Shown one piece after another: positions 1 to 9,448 of a stretch of DNA of 64,000 nt. A program made the position numbers and the translations under genes. The notes below the pieces were generated by a model. That model was not told where the DNA came from and ran no database searches. It saw nothing but the letters and a program-made list of their open reading frames with translations. Source of the DNA: Lunatibacter salilacus (GTDB lineage Bacteria > Bacteroidota > Bacteroidia > Cytophagales > Cyclobacteriaceae); contig NZ_VOLC01000017.1 in NCBI RefSeq assembly GCF_009797935.1, positions 1 to 64,000 of the forward strand. Reading direction: 5' to 3'. The first letter of the stretch is position 1, and each line of letters begins with the position of its first letter.

Positions 1-370
1 CGTTCCAGCGGTTGGCCGCGGCACCGATTTGGTAGTATAGGGTCTGCCTGAATACGTCGGTATGGGCACTGCCAAGACTGTTCAGCCAGCCGCGGATGTT
101 ATAGGCATAGGTCTGGTTGCCGGAAGAAATGGCCGGGAAGGACTTGGCGGTAAGTTGGCCGAGGTCACTGTAGCTGTATGAAGCAAGGGTAACCGGGTTT
201 TGGGAGCCTATTTTATGCGTCACGGATGCAAGTTGTCCGGCCACGTTGTAGGTGTAGGCGCGGCGGATGTCCGGAACGGACGGGGATGTGCTTGAAATCA
301 GGGTATGGGTTGGCCGGTCTTCGAAATTGTAGGCCGTGGAATCATTATATGTTTGGCACAGTCTGGACGC
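1..370 (-). pseudogene. RHS/YD-repeat protein, 5'-truncated, runs off left edge
   Basis: The minus strand stays open from 370 to the window edge and encodes typical RHS core repeats: AYTYNVAGQLASV, then YSYSDLGQLTAKSF, then TYAYNIRGWLNS. RHS proteins are very large secreted or surface shell proteins, often with a polymorphic toxin at the C-terminus. The frame is closed upstream by TAG at 371-373 and has no ATG before the repeats begin, so the N-terminal part of the gene is missing; the break lies around 356-370. The sequence is visibly GC-richer than the rest of the window. The gene continues to the left, so whether a toxin end survives cannot be seen. Family assignment is secure; calling it broken rests on the missing start. 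Confidence 0.75.
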
Positions 371-398
371 CTATTTTAACCAGATCGGATTTTTGTAT

Positions 399-704
399 TT
401 ATTTTCCCGACTCTTTTTTAGACTTTGACAGACGTTCTAACTCAAACCCCATGCTAATCTGAACGGCGGATCCCGTCAGGCTTTTTTCCTTTCTATACAG
501 TGGATCGATTCCTACCAAAACAATACTTTGTGCCTTTGAACCCATGGAAATCCTCCGCCCGACGCTTACCGTGGACGACAGGATTTTGCCCCGGTAGTTC
601 AGCAAATCCCTCCCGGTTGGATATGTTAGCGTTGCTTTGCTGCCCGCCACGTGTTTCCTGGCAAGTGCCAGTATTTCTTCGGCTGAATCCCCATCCAAAT
701 CCAA
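399..704 (-). CDS. unidentified truncated protein fragment
   Basis: A minus-strand open frame of about 100 residues starting at a TTG (704); the frame stays open a little further upstream (AESAKTGLSLLDLDGDSAEE), so the true start is uncertain. The C-terminal half alternates polar and hydrophobic residues (ILSSTVSVGRRIS, SAVQISMGFELERL) as in beta-strands, then ends in a lysine-rich tail. I do not recognise the family. It lies between an RHS fragment and a PorP/SprF remnant, in another frame from both, so it is probably a fragment of a third gene brought together by rearrangement. It could also be non-coding. Confidence 0.3.
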   Translation of the reverse strand: MDLDGDSAEEILALARKHVAGSKATLTYPTGRDLLNYRGKILSSTVSVGRRISMGSKAQSIVLVGIDPLYRKEKSLTGSAVQISMGFELERLSKSKKESGK

Positions 705-1316
705 CAGCGACAGTCCAGTTTTCGCACTTTCAGCGTTATTACAACCCGGCGTTGACGAGATATGAGGGAAGTGTAGCCAGGGGTTTTGTCCGCAACCAGT
801 GGGGTGGGATAGAAGGCGCGCCCAAGACTTATTTTTTTTCCGCCGAGATGGATTTCGGGGAGCTGGCCGGGGAGGTTGATCCCGGTCTTCTGGGCAAGAA
901 TGCGTTTTCGGTCAATTTGCTGCAGGACAATTATGGGGCCTTTCGCGAAAATGAAATCAAAGCCAACTACGCGGACCGGGTCCGGCTGACCGAGCGCCAC
1001 AATCTCCGGCTTGGTACGGGAGTGGGCTACCAGAGCATTAGACTGGATGGCAACGCGCTTACCTCCGAGGAGGCAAAATGATCCTACTTTAGGCAAGTAT
1101 CTGGGCACTTTCAGCAACCTGAATGTGCTGGATTTTAATGTCGGGATGGCCCTGACGCATGCCAACTATTATTTTTCCTATGGAGTCCACTGGGTAAACG
1201 GCGGAAATATTCAGAATGAGGGGGACTTCATGGACGGGTATCCGGCCGAACAAATGGTGCAGGCGGGATTCCGGAATGGGTTGACAGAAAATTTGGCGTT
1301 GGCGGTAAACGCCTGA
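690..1316 (+). pseudogene. PorP/SprF family type IX secretion protein, frameshifted remnant
   Basis: The plus strand encodes the N-terminal signature of PorP/SprF outer-membrane proteins: QFSHFQRYYNPALTRYEG, then FVRNQWGGIEGAPKTYFFSA, then a barrel-like stretch. The reading frame ends at TGA 1079-1081; the homologous protein continues in the next frame (NDPTLGKYLGTFSNLNVLDF, then NAHYYF-like and YGVHW segments) up to a stop at 1314-1316. One extra base, or two missing, near 1070-1078 would explain the shift. The signal peptide is absent (the family similarity begins abruptly near 690) and the C-terminal third of the usual protein of about 300 residues is missing. PorP/SprF partners export or anchor gliding/adhesin proteins. 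It is clearly a dead internal fragment. Confidence 0.75.
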
Positions 1317-1476
1317 CTTAAACCCCACCAACAAAAGTTGGCTGATGTCACAAATTCACGAGAGGCTTTTTTATTTTGTGTTTGAAAAAGAGTGACTTTC
1401 CCATATATTTTTCATCTAAATTCAAGTGAGCCAACATCACTATACAAACAAACTGTTTCATTTAATAAATAGAAAG

Positions 1477-2583
1477 ATGTCAAATACAGCCCAAACATTA
1501 AAGAAGACTTCATCAAAAAGCGATTCTTCCAACACTACAAAAACCATGAAAGGCTTGGTTTATAATGGACCGGGTAAAATAGAATGGAAAAATGTTCCTA
1601 AACCTACAATTGATCAACCTACAGATGCACTCGTAAAAATAGTAAAAACTACCATCTGTGGAACAGATTTGGGTATTCTCCATGGCAAAACCCCCTCTGT
1701 AAAGCCGGGTACTACACTAGGCCACGAAGGCGTTGGCATAATTGAAGAGGTAGGGGAATCTGTCCGAAACTTCAAGAAAGGTGATCAGGTCATCATTTCT
1801 TGTATCACCGCAGACGGCTCCTGCGAGTATTGTAAAAAACAAATGTATAGCCATTGCGAAGACGGTGGATGGATTTTAGGTCACCTCATAAACGGCACCC
1901 AGGCTGAATTTGTCCGCATTCCCCATGCCGACAACAGCCTTTATGCAGTTCCGGAAGGAACTAATGAAGATGCTTTGGTAATGTTAAGTGACATACTTCC
2001 AACGGGCCTTGAAATAGGCGTGATAAATGGGTGTGTAAAACCAGGCGATACTATTGCTATCGTCGGTGCAGGCCCAATCGGCATGTCTGCTTTACTTACA
2101 GCGCAATTCTATTCTCCTGCAAAAATTTATATGATTGATGTGGACCAAAATCGTTTGAAACTTGCTAAGGAATTGGGAGCAACTCATACCATCAATTCGG
2201 GATCCGAAGATGCGGTTAAAAAAATTATGTCGGAAACGAAAGACGGTGTGGATGTAGCCATTGAAGCAGTGGGTATACCAACTACTTTCGATATCTGTCA
2301 ACATATCGTTCGCCCCGGTGGACATTTAGCTAATGTAGGAGTGCATGGTAAAAGTGTAGATCTTCAACTCCAGGATTTATGGATACAAAACATGACTATT
2401 ACCATGGGTCTCGTTAACACAAATACCACCCCAATGCTTCTAAAAACGGTTATATCAGGAAAAATAAAGCCAGAAACCTTAATAACCCACCATTTCAAAT
2501 TGGATGAAATGCTTAAAGCTTATGAAGTTTTTGGAAATGCCGCTGAAGAAAAAGCGATGAAGGTGGTATTGACAAGTTCATAG
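1477..2583 (+). CDS. zinc-dependent alcohol dehydrogenase, MDR superfamily
   Basis: Medium-chain dehydrogenase/reductase of about 368 residues, predicted to oxidise an alcohol or reduce an aldehyde with NAD(P)H in the cytoplasm. The catalytic zinc ligands are visible as CGTD and GHEGVG; the structural-zinc lobe has a Cys cluster (CITADGSCEYCKKQ then SHCED); the Rossmann fold has GAGPIGMSALL followed by an acidic residue (MIDVDQ), which favours NAD. An in-frame GTG at 1426 would add 17 residues, but the ATG at 1477 is preferred. The N-terminus before MKGLVYNGPG is Ser/Thr/Lys-rich and unlike the family, so the ATG at 1546 is also possible. It stands alone. Substrate is not predictable. Confidence 0.88.
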   Translation: MSNTAQTLKKTSSKSDSSNTTKTMKGLVYNGPGKIEWKNVPKPTIDQPTDALVKIVKTTICGTDLGILHGKTPSVKPGTTLGHEGVGIIEEVGESVRNFKKGDQVIISCITADGSCEYCKKQMYSHCEDGGWILGHLINGTQAEFVRIPHADNSLYAVPEGTNEDALVMLSDILPTGLEIGVINGCVKPGDTIAIVGAGPIGMSALLTAQFYSPAKIYMIDVDQNRLKLAKELGATHTINSGSEDAVKKIMSETKDGVDVAIEAVGIPTTFDICQHIVRPGGHLANVGVHGKSVDLQLQDLWIQNMTITMGLVNTNTTPMLLKTVISGKIKPETLITHHFKLDEMLKAYEVFGNAAEEKAMKVVLTSS

Positions 2584-2815
2584 TGGAAAATCAAAGTATA
2601 TCGCCTAATGCTTCTTGATACAGGAACACAGGTAATAGGCTTTGGAACGTCTGCTTAAACAACAATTTTGCAGATGCAGGAGGTTGGATCTGTTGTAAGT
2701 TGTAATCACTACAGTGATAAAAGGTGTATGCGTCGATTTTCGAAGTTTCATTTTTTCATTTAGTTTTATTGTTTTGTTTCATTATAAAACAACCCTCCAA
2801 CTCAAACACTCCTTC

Positions 2816-3397
2816 TCAATCTCTGATAGCCTTTAAATACAAATGATTCAAACGTTCTCGCGATCGCTTTAACCGCATTTTAATCGCACTTGCTGATATT
2901 TTAAACATTTCCTGCAACCTTTCAATTGATATCCCCTGACCATATTTGAGTAGAAGAAGATCTCTCTCTTCCTCAGATAACTGATTTATCAACCCCATCA
3001 TTAGTGTTTCCCGATCTTCAGTCTCTTCGAAAACCTCCTGTAACTCTGGAATGTCATTTCCATTCAACTCAAAATTCATAATAAAGGTATTTCCTTTTGC
3101 CAACTTCCTAAAAAATTCCAAGCAGTGCCTTTGTGTAATCGTATATATCCAAGTTGATAAGGAAGAATCTCCACGGAAATGAATTAGGTTGTAAAATATT
3201 TTGATAAAAATCTCTTCTGTTAGGTCAAATGATTCAGATGGATCTTTTACGAGCGAGATACATTTATTATATATTTTTCCATAATACCTATTATACAGTA
3301 TGGCCAAACATTCCGAATCAGGGTGATTTATTTCCGAATGCTGCTGATTAATGAAGTTGACCAATTCTTCGTCTGTATACTCTTCTTTTGATTTCAT
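2816..3397 (-). CDS. ECF-type RNA polymerase sigma factor
   Basis: A 193-residue sigma-70 family protein. Region 2 is seen in LTEEIFIKIFYNLIHFRG followed by STWIYTITQRHCLEFFRK, the usual core-binding and -10 recognition helices. Region 4 is seen near the C-terminus in LSEEERDLLLLKYGQGISIE and the helix-turn-helix SASAIKMRLKRSRERL. ECF factors direct RNA polymerase to small regulons in response to stress or envelope signals, usually held by an anti-sigma factor. No anti-sigma gene is adjacent: the upstream neighbour is Hsp20 and the downstream one an alcohol dehydrogenase. The target regulon is unknown. Confidence 0.9.
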   Translation of the reverse strand: MKSKEEYTDEELVNFINQQHSEINHPDSECLAILYNRYYGKIYNKCISLVKDPSESFDLTEEIFIKIFYNLIHFRGDSSLSTWIYTITQRHCLEFFRKLAKGNTFIMNFELNGNDIPELQEVFEETEDRETLMMGLINQLSEEERDLLLLKYGQGISIERLQEMFKISASAIKMRLKRSRERLNHLYLKAIRD

Positions 3398-3561
3398 TTC
3401 GGAAGGTTTTCATAGTGATCTGAGATGCTGAAAAGAAGTTACTTTACAAAAAGGGGTAAATTTGGGACCAGCAGAAAATGCCATCACCTATTCATATTGA
3501 TCTATAGTTGCTCTCTAATGTAAATGCAGTAGGAAAAAATGTAGAAATATTGGAAATTCAT

Positions 3562-3595
3562 AAAAGGTGGAAAATACAACAATTTCCACCTTTTT
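3562..3595 (-). terminator. Rho-independent terminator after hsp20
   Basis: Inverted repeat AAAGGTGGAAA / TTTCCACCTTT with a loop of about 12 bases; both strands have a short T run after the stem, so it could act in either direction. It lies just past the stop of the Hsp20 gene and before the sigma-factor gene. Confidence 0.6.
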
Positions 3596-3624
3596 CCCAC
3601 TGAAATTATGGGTTGAGTTTTTAA

Positions 3625-4083
3625 CTATTTCACCTGAATTTTTTTAACAGGCTTCAACTCTGTTTCCTTTTCTTTCGGAATGTGAATTTTCAGCACTCCC
3701 TTGTCGTACTTAGCTTCGATTTTTTCCTCTTTGATGTTTTCAGGCAGCGAAAAGGTCCGGCAAAACGAATTAAACGAATATTCTTTCTTCGAATATCCAT
3801 TTTCCTCTTCCTTATTTTGATGCTCTTTTTCAGCACTTACCGTCAAAGTGTTATTGTTGATTTCTATAGAGAAATCATCCCGCTCCAGCCCGGGAGCGGC
3901 TAGTTCAAGTGTATACTCTTTCGTAGTCTCCTTGATGTTGGCTGTTGGCACTGTGATTCCAAGGCGTGAAGGAATAGGGTTAAATTCAAATTCTGACAGA
4001 TCCTTTCCAAAAAAAATGGAGGGATTCAATAAGTCTGAGACTAAAGAAGGCAGACCATTTCGGTTTTTTACTGTTAAGTCCAT
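3625..4083 (-). CDS. small heat shock protein, Hsp20/alpha-crystallin family
   Basis: A 152-residue cytoplasmic ATP-independent holdase that would bind unfolding proteins during stress. The alpha-crystallin domain is seen from about residue 40: ELAAPGLERDDFSIEINNNT, an acidic/lysine loop (KEHQNKEEENGYSKKEYSF), FCRTFSLPENI, and the conserved GVLKIHIPK near the end. The C-terminal IxI/V-type anchor appears as KKIQVK. Length and domain order are normal. It is transcribed away from a long gene-poor region and followed by a hairpin terminator, so it is probably monocistronic. No CIRCE or other heat-shock operator was identified. Confidence 0.93.
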   Translation of the reverse strand: MDLTVKNRNGLPSLVSDLLNPSIFFGKDLSEFEFNPIPSRLGITVPTANIKETTKEYTLELAAPGLERDDFSIEINNNTLTVSAEKEHQNKEEENGYSKKEYSFNSFCRTFSLPENIKEEKIEAKYDKGVLKIHIPKEKETELKPVKKIQVK

Positions 4084-4976
4084 ACTATTTTTTCTTTTGG
4101 TTTTTAGAATTTCTGCTAATTTAAAATAGATTAAATTATAATTAGCTGATTTAAATCATCATTTTTACAGATTTATATCTGGATTTTTCCAATTGGAAAA
4201 TTCCCCTTACATAGGCTCCCGCAAGTTAGTAGTTGATCAATTTTGGGAAATTATTTAACTTACAAAATTCAGTCTATAAAAATAAAATGGCAGTATCGAT
4301 TCTATTACCAGTTATGACGGAATAAAAAGCAAAACAATGGAAGAGCAGCTGCACCGAAGAAACCCAGCGCATCATTAACGAACGGACTCTGGATACGTTT
4401 CGCAAATTAGGAACAATTATTTTTACAGAAAAATCGCTTGACATCATTTACCGCCATTTAGCTGATGCATTTTGATGATACTTACAGGCAATTTTGCCAG
4501 GAGGGGCAAGTCCGTCTTTAGCTGAAAAATACGACAGGTTTTCGCCGGACAAAGAAACAACTTGTGTGCGAGGACCGTCCACATGGGAATAGCCAGAATA
4601 TTTTGGAAAGTTTCCCAACAGCTAAAGTCATCAAGGGTGAAAGTGGATGTTTTAGAATAGCGGGGAAAAATTCCGCGTAGTTATTCAATTAGTTATGAAG
4701 ACAAATGGATAGCAGAGTGGTTTTATATGGAACAAATCTGGGTTCTTATACCTGATGGAGGAGGTAAGTTTTAATGACTGTATTTAACATAATATAAATT
4801 ATAGAACAAAAAGAATTTTTAACGAAAGTTCCCTACGACTAATCTGAAACGGTGAACATGCCATCCGTACCTGTCTTTCAATGTCGGTTCAATCCGTCAA
4901 ATCGCCGTTCGGTTCGCTTCAATGCAAAATAGAACACGGATGACTCGGATAATACGGATAAAGCGGATTTTTTTTA
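4084..4976. other. gene-poor spacer with decayed DNA
   Basis: About 890 bases without an intact gene between hsp20 and the secreted hydrolase pair. The middle (about 4350-4790) holds the decayed HigB-like remnant. The stretch 4930-4970 has a short GGAT-rich direct repeat (CGGATGACTCGGATAATACGGATAAAGCGGAT split in units of about 8-9 bases). The first 250 bases are AT-rich and show nothing else I can name. Confidence 0.6.
4350..4790 (+). pseudogene. decayed HigB-type toxin gene (RelE-like mRNA interferase), tentative
   Basis: No intact frame exists, but pieces in shifting frames resemble the HigB_toxin family in order: RIINERTLDTFRKLG (family N-terminus), GNSQNILESFPTAKVIKG (the D-I-x-x-x-FP-x-A-x-I segment), then GCFRIAGKN and FRVVIQ (the VFNI-x-GN-x-YRLIV core), then ISYEDKWIAEWFY near the end. 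At least three frameshifts and several stops separate them, and about 100 extra bases sit between the first and second pieces. No HigA antitoxin is seen downstream. HigB enzymes cut ribosome-bound mRNA. The order of matches supports the call; the divergence makes it uncertain. Confidence 0.38.
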
Positions 4977-6206
4977 CTACTCAAACCCCATAACCTCCCC
5001 ACTCCGCCGATTGCCCCATTTATCCACCCAGTAAATATACGAAGCCTTAGACTCAGTCGGTACGGACACTGTGCCGGAGGATTTCTCCAAAGATACTAAT
5101 TTCCACTCCCTCTCCGGACTGCGTTTGGAATCGGTTGTGTAGGCAAGATAAACTTCCGTCGCATTCACAATCTTATACTTTGCCTTGCTACCCTTTTGCT
5201 TAAATCTAATTGAACTAAGAAATTCGGATTTATTTTCTAGTTGCTGGCTGATAAAGTTGTATATTTCTCTAGGTTCGGCTCCGTGCAGGTGGCTGTGTTT
5301 TAATTCGGGTATCATGGAGAATTGGGCGTCTTTTGCCAGGTTGGCGGTGCACTGCCAGTTTTCCACAAAATAGGCAAAGTCATTGGTGCCGTTTACAAAC
5401 AGCATGGGCATTGTAGCATTGGCGACATAACTTGACGGATCCCAGAGCTCCACCCAGCGTTTCGTCCCATCTATCCCAAGCGAATCAAACTGACTGTCCC
5501 AGGCACTTCCTTCATGAAGAAAACCCGCACCATATACCGGCACTGCCGCAGCAAATCGGTGGTCAACACCGGCTACCAGATTGGTCAGATAGCCACCCCA
5601 ACTGATTCCCGTGATGGCTGTTTTTTCAGGGCTTACATCTGGAAATGAGCGGATCAGAGAGTGTGCCAGGATTATATTCGAGACAGAATGAAATTGCCAT
5701 TGCTCGGTAAATGGTTCGTCCATCCTAAAAAACTTATGTACGTCGTCCTGCTTAGGGCCTCCCGCTTCCATTCGGTTTCCTTTTGCCCCCCATGGATTGT
5801 CTTGTTCCGCACTTGGTACATTGCCACTTAGGTCCATGGCAATGGCTGCATATCCTTTATTTGCCCATTCCAAGGCCCATATACGAAAGGCTGTCCCTCC
5901 CCCACCATGGACCAAGACGATTCCGGGAAACTTCCCTTCATTTGATGAGGATACTCCTAAAGTCGCCGGGCTGGCAAAATAGGCAAATACTTCCGTTTCT
6001 TTGCCTTTATAGAACTCACCTGTATAGGTTATTGACCAGACGGAGTCGGTCCGATCAATCCATTTATATTCCGGTGCTTTTCCCAACCCTTCCAAATCCC
6101 ATGGGATTTTCCCCTGTAAATTCTCCGGAAGGGATATTCCAGACTGGGCAACCACAATGCCCGATACCAGAAATAAAATTAAACCCAGTAACCAGTATTT
6201 CTTCAT
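4977..6206 (-). CDS. secreted alpha/beta-hydrolase, acetyl-xylan-esterase/dienelactone-hydrolase-like
   Basis: A 409-residue protein with a signal peptide (VSGIVVAQSG cleavage region). The oxyanion/strand-3 region VLVHGGGGTAFRIWALEWAN is followed by GYAAIAMDLSGN. The nucleophile elbow is GISWGGYLTNLVAG, the acid is in FVNGTNDFAY, and the catalytic His is in LKHSHLHG. This arrangement matches prolyl-oligopeptidase/AXE1-type esterases that remove acyl groups from polysaccharides or small esters. The last 70 residues look like a small beta domain (YKIVNATEVYLAYTTD). It follows the beta-lactamase-fold gene by 18 bases and is probably co-transcribed. Exact substrate is unknown. Confidence 0.82.
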   Translation of the reverse strand: MKKYWLLGLILFLVSGIVVAQSGISLPENLQGKIPWDLEGLGKAPEYKWIDRTDSVWSITYTGEFYKGKETEVFAYFASPATLGVSSSNEGKFPGIVLVHGGGGTAFRIWALEWANKGYAAIAMDLSGNVPSAEQDNPWGAKGNRMEAGGPKQDDVHKFFRMDEPFTEQWQFHSVSNIILAHSLIRSFPDVSPEKTAITGISWGGYLTNLVAGVDHRFAAAVPVYGAGFLHEGSAWDSQFDSLGIDGTKRWVELWDPSSYVANATMPMLFVNGTNDFAYFVENWQCTANLAKDAQFSMIPELKHSHLHGAEPREIYNFISQQLENKSEFLSSIRFKQKGSKAKYKIVNATEVYLAYTTDSKRSPEREWKLVSLEKSSGTVSVPTESKASYIYWVDKWGNRRSGEVMGFE

Positions 6207-6224
6207 TTCTTAGTAGTTCTTGTT

Positions 6225-7775
6225 TTAAAAAGAATTTACAGTTTCCAAAATCAGTTTCCCGTGTATTGGTATCGGTTCTTCATTTGCCCGACTATTGATA
6301 ATGCTCTGTTGCGTCATTTCTGCTCCTTCTCCTTCAAAGATAATCTTGAAAGTTTCCGTATGGGGACTTTCTGTGTAATTTAGCTGTAGGATAAGTGTAT
6401 CCGTATCCTCCCAGGTATAGCTGCCGTTTACCTTAAACGGGGCCAAACCTTCCTGTGCTCCTTTGGCCCTCGCTACTAAGTAAGGGCCTTTTCTATCCGT
6501 AGTCCCTCCAACCCAGGACTCCCGGCCTAAGGTAAAGCGAAAGGTTTCCCCATCTTCTACCAGAAACACTTCACATTTATCGTTTTTAAAAGTAAATTCC
6601 AACTCTTGAACTTTTCCTTCAAACCCATATCTGTTTCCGGACAGGGATAGCTCGACTTTCGAATTGGCAACTCCCTCTTTTGGACGAATGGCCAAGTCAC
6701 TTAATACTCCCTTCAATTTCTGATCATCTTCATTTGAAACCTCCCCGTCAAAAGCAGGCAGTAAATGCTCCCACACCAGATCAATCAATCCCTGCATATT
6801 GCTAGTTTCACTAGTTATCGCGATGACGGCATCCATTCTTGGCAAGACCAAAATATATTGGCCAAAAGCTCCATCCGCCCTATACGAATCGTGTCTGCTT
6901 CTCCACATTTGATACCCATAGCCCTGCAGCCAATCACTGGCATCCACCCGTTCCGCCGGGGCTGTGGGATCTTGAATAATTTGAGAAGAACTGGCCGCTT
7001 CTATCCAATTGGGGGAAATTAACTGTTTTCCGTGCCAGCTACCTTCCTGCAGGAAGAGTTGTCCAAGTTTCGCCATGTCTTCCGTTTTTACACGCAGGCC
7101 ATAGCCTCCTGTGGCTATTCCTTTGGGGTCTACCTCCCAATCTACTCCCGAGATACCCAAGGGATCAAACAGTCGGGGAGTCAAATATTCCACCAATCTC
7201 TCCCTGCTAACACGCTCTACAAGGGCTGCCAGTATATAGGTGGCAGCCGTATTGTACAAAAATTTACTTCCGGGAGCGTGGGTAATAGGCTGGCTTAAAA
7301 ATGTTTTTACCCAATCGTCTGAAGTGACCACCTGGGTAGTGTATTCGGGTTCGTGTCCCACACTCATGGAAAGTAGATGCTTGATACGAAGAGCTGACAA
7401 ATTGGGGGATATGGAATCCGGAAGCGATTCGGGGAAGTAGTCAATTACCCGGTCTTCTACCTTTAACAGATTTTCCTGGACGGCAAAACCCACAGCGGTA
7501 GCCGTAAAAGTTTTGCTCGTGGAGTAAAGGGTATGTTTTAGAGTGGGCGCATAGGGTGTCCACCAGCCTTCTGCGACAACGTTTCCATTTCTAAGGACCA
7601 TCAGGCTATGCATTTCATGCGAACTATCTTCTACCGCGGATATAAAGTCCAATAAATTTGAGGAGGCAACTAGCTGAGAAGATGGACCGCTTCTTGGTAA
7701 ACTTGTTCCATCCTGAGCTTGTAGGTGAAAAAAACACCCGGAAAGGAATATGAACAGTAAGGAGTTGAATTTCAT
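6225..7775 (-). CDS. secreted serine hydrolase, class C beta-lactamase fold
   Basis: A 516-residue protein with a signal peptide (LSGCFFHLQAQDG; the Cys could also be a lipobox). The SxxK motif is STSKTFTA near residue 85, the YxN motif is YNTAATYILAALVERV, and the fold continues with GYGYQMWRSRHDSYRADGAFGQYI. Family members include esterases, D-aminopeptidases and PBP-like enzymes; true beta-lactamase activity is uncommon in this branch. A C-terminal beta-rich domain of about 150 residues follows. It is the first gene of a two-gene unit with the downstream esterase-like gene. Function beyond serine hydrolase is inference. Confidence 0.85.
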   Translation of the reverse strand: MKFNSLLFIFLSGCFFHLQAQDGTSLPRSGPSSQLVASSNLLDFISAVEDSSHEMHSLMVLRNGNVVAEGWWTPYAPTLKHTLYSTSKTFTATAVGFAVQENLLKVEDRVIDYFPESLPDSISPNLSALRIKHLLSMSVGHEPEYTTQVVTSDDWVKTFLSQPITHAPGSKFLYNTAATYILAALVERVSRERLVEYLTPRLFDPLGISGVDWEVDPKGIATGGYGLRVKTEDMAKLGQLFLQEGSWHGKQLISPNWIEAASSSQIIQDPTAPAERVDASDWLQGYGYQMWRSRHDSYRADGAFGQYILVLPRMDAVIAITSETSNMQGLIDLVWEHLLPAFDGEVSNEDDQKLKGVLSDLAIRPKEGVANSKVELSLSGNRYGFEGKVQELEFTFKNDKCEVFLVEDGETFRFTLGRESWVGGTTDRKGPYLVARAKGAQEGLAPFKVNGSYTWEDTDTLILQLNYTESPHTETFKIIFEGEGAEMTQQSIINSRANEEPIPIHGKLILETVNSF

Positions 7776-7858
7776 GGAAATTGGGTTTAGGGTACCTTAA
7801 ATATAAAACAATTAATCAACGCATCGCAAAAAATAAACCCAATACCCCCACTTACTTA

Positions 7859-8347
7859 TCAGTATCTGATAGGCTTTTTCAGTTCTTGTATAGTAAGTTC
7901 ATAATCATATTGAAGGTCTTCGTGCAAAGCAGTCACCAGCTTTTCAATTTTACCCACCTGCAAAGCATATAGGTTATCAATCACCGGATGGCGAAAACTG
8001 AGATATCCATATTTTTCCAAATTGCGGCAGAAATACTCAATGACCTCAATTTGGTCGGGTTTATTCTTGGTGAGTTTTAAATGTTTATTTAGTTTTCGGC
8101 GAATGGATTGAGCAGCCTTTTTCGCAAAATGATAGTTTTTGGTGTTGGCGAGTTGAAATTCCTTTTCCAGCTCTTCCTGCACCATTTCAACGAAGAGACG
8201 GGGATTATCTTTTTCATAAAGTTTAAAAAAAAGAAAGGCCTTATTCTCCCTACTGAACTTGCTGAGATCGGCAATCAATGCGATAAATTCTTTATCCGAA
8301 AGATGTTTCAATTCTGCCTTTAAGGCTGTCAAACTGGGAAATTGCAT
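7859..8347 (-). CDS. conserved hypothetical helical protein
   Basis: A 162-residue protein rich in Lys, Glu and Leu, with no signal peptide or membrane segment. It begins MQFPSLTALKAELKHLSDKE and looks wholly alpha-helical, with amphipathic stretches at about 40-70 and 85-110. I do not recognise a characterised family. Clean codon use and an independent position between divergent and convergent genes suggest a real gene. No function is proposed. Confidence 0.7.
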   Translation of the reverse strand: MQFPSLTALKAELKHLSDKEFIALIADLSKFSRENKAFLFFKLYEKDNPRLFVEMVQEELEKEFQLANTKNYHFAKKAAQSIRRKLNKHLKLTKNKPDQIEVIEYFCRNLEKYGYLSFRHPVIDNLYALQVGKIEKLVTALHEDLQYDYELTIQELKKPIRY

Positions 8348-8626
8348 TAGTGTGGATGTATTTTAAAGAGCAAATCATCTTATAATTATCGGATGGACAC
8401 CCCTACTCCAAGACGACTGCCAAATCTCGCAAAAACGTGAATGAATAACAAACTGATTGAGTGGGTAACCCGATTTTTAAAGAGAAAGTTAACGAGGGCT
8501 TTGTACAAGTTAAAGACATTTAATCTTGATAAATTTGATTAAGCAGAAAAAATTACGCAATTTAAAATTCTCGTGAAATAATATTTTCAATATGATTAAC
8601 TGACAAACATATTTTAGAAATAAATT

Positions 8627-9427
8627 ATGCCCGCATATTATTCGAATGGACCAATAAAATTTCACTACTCAGACCAAGGTAAGGGGAACCCGTTAGTCTT
8701 CCTTCATGGCTTGGGAGCCGATCTAAACCAAAGTAGGGAAATGATTCAAAAAGTGACGGGCTATCGAAAGATAACATTGGATTTTAGGGGTCATGGAAAA
8801 ACTATCCGTTTTATCACTGATGGTGATGCTTCCATGGCGGTTTTTAGTCAGGATCTATTTCAGTTGCTGCAATATTTAAAAGTTGAATACTGCACCTTGG
8901 GGGGGATTTCCTTAGGCGCTGCGGTAGCAATGAAATTTACGCTGCAATATCCAGATTTGGTTGAACGCTTAGTCTTAGTGCGTCCCGCATGGTTGAATGA
9001 AAAGGATTCGGAACACTTTCGCTTGCTAAAACTTGCACATGACTACATTCAAAAATATGGCGTGGTGACAGGAAAAGAGTATTTTGAAGAAAACCCTGAA
9101 TTTATCGAAGCGAAAAAACTGTTTCCAGAATACACTTCGTCTTTGCTTGGCCATTTTTCCAGATCACAAGGCAGCACCGCCTATTCCCTGCTAAAACACT
9201 TACCTGAAGATGTTCCTTTTGCCGAAATGGAGGATCTCGTTCAAATAAAGATTCCGACTCTAGTGGTAGGAACGGCACAGGATCCTCTCCACCCATTGGC
9301 ATATGCAGAAAAAATCGCTGAATTTATTACCTTGTCGCAATTGGAAATTTTACCATCCAAATATCTTCACCCAAAAGAGCATTTGAAACAATGCCAAAAT
9401 AAAATTGCAGGTTTTTTGGTTAAATAA
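8627..9427 (+). CDS. alpha/beta-hydrolase fold protein
   Basis: A 266-residue cytoplasmic hydrolase with the standard landmarks: VFLHGLGADLNQSREMI (oxyanion HG motif), LDFRGHGKT, nucleophile GGISLGAAVAMKF, acid in VGTAQDPLHPL. The usual C-terminal GH is replaced by LHPKEH, where the His could serve. The ATG at 8627 is consistent with the family start (MPAYYSNGPIKFHYSDQGKG). Substrates of this family range from esters to lactones and C-C bonds, so the reaction is open. The gene converges on a DUF4136-like lipoprotein 21 bases away. Confidence 0.87.
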   Translation: MPAYYSNGPIKFHYSDQGKGNPLVFLHGLGADLNQSREMIQKVTGYRKITLDFRGHGKTIRFITDGDASMAVFSQDLFQLLQYLKVEYCTLGGISLGAAVAMKFTLQYPDLVERLVLVRPAWLNEKDSEHFRLLKLAHDYIQKYGVVTGKEYFEENPEFIEAKKLFPEYTSSLLGHFSRSQGSTAYSLLKHLPEDVPFAEMEDLVQIKIPTLVVGTAQDPLHPLAYAEKIAEFITLSQLEILPSKYLHPKEHLKQCQNKIAGFLVK

Positions 9428-9448
9428 AATTTTATTTCGATTTGGAGA

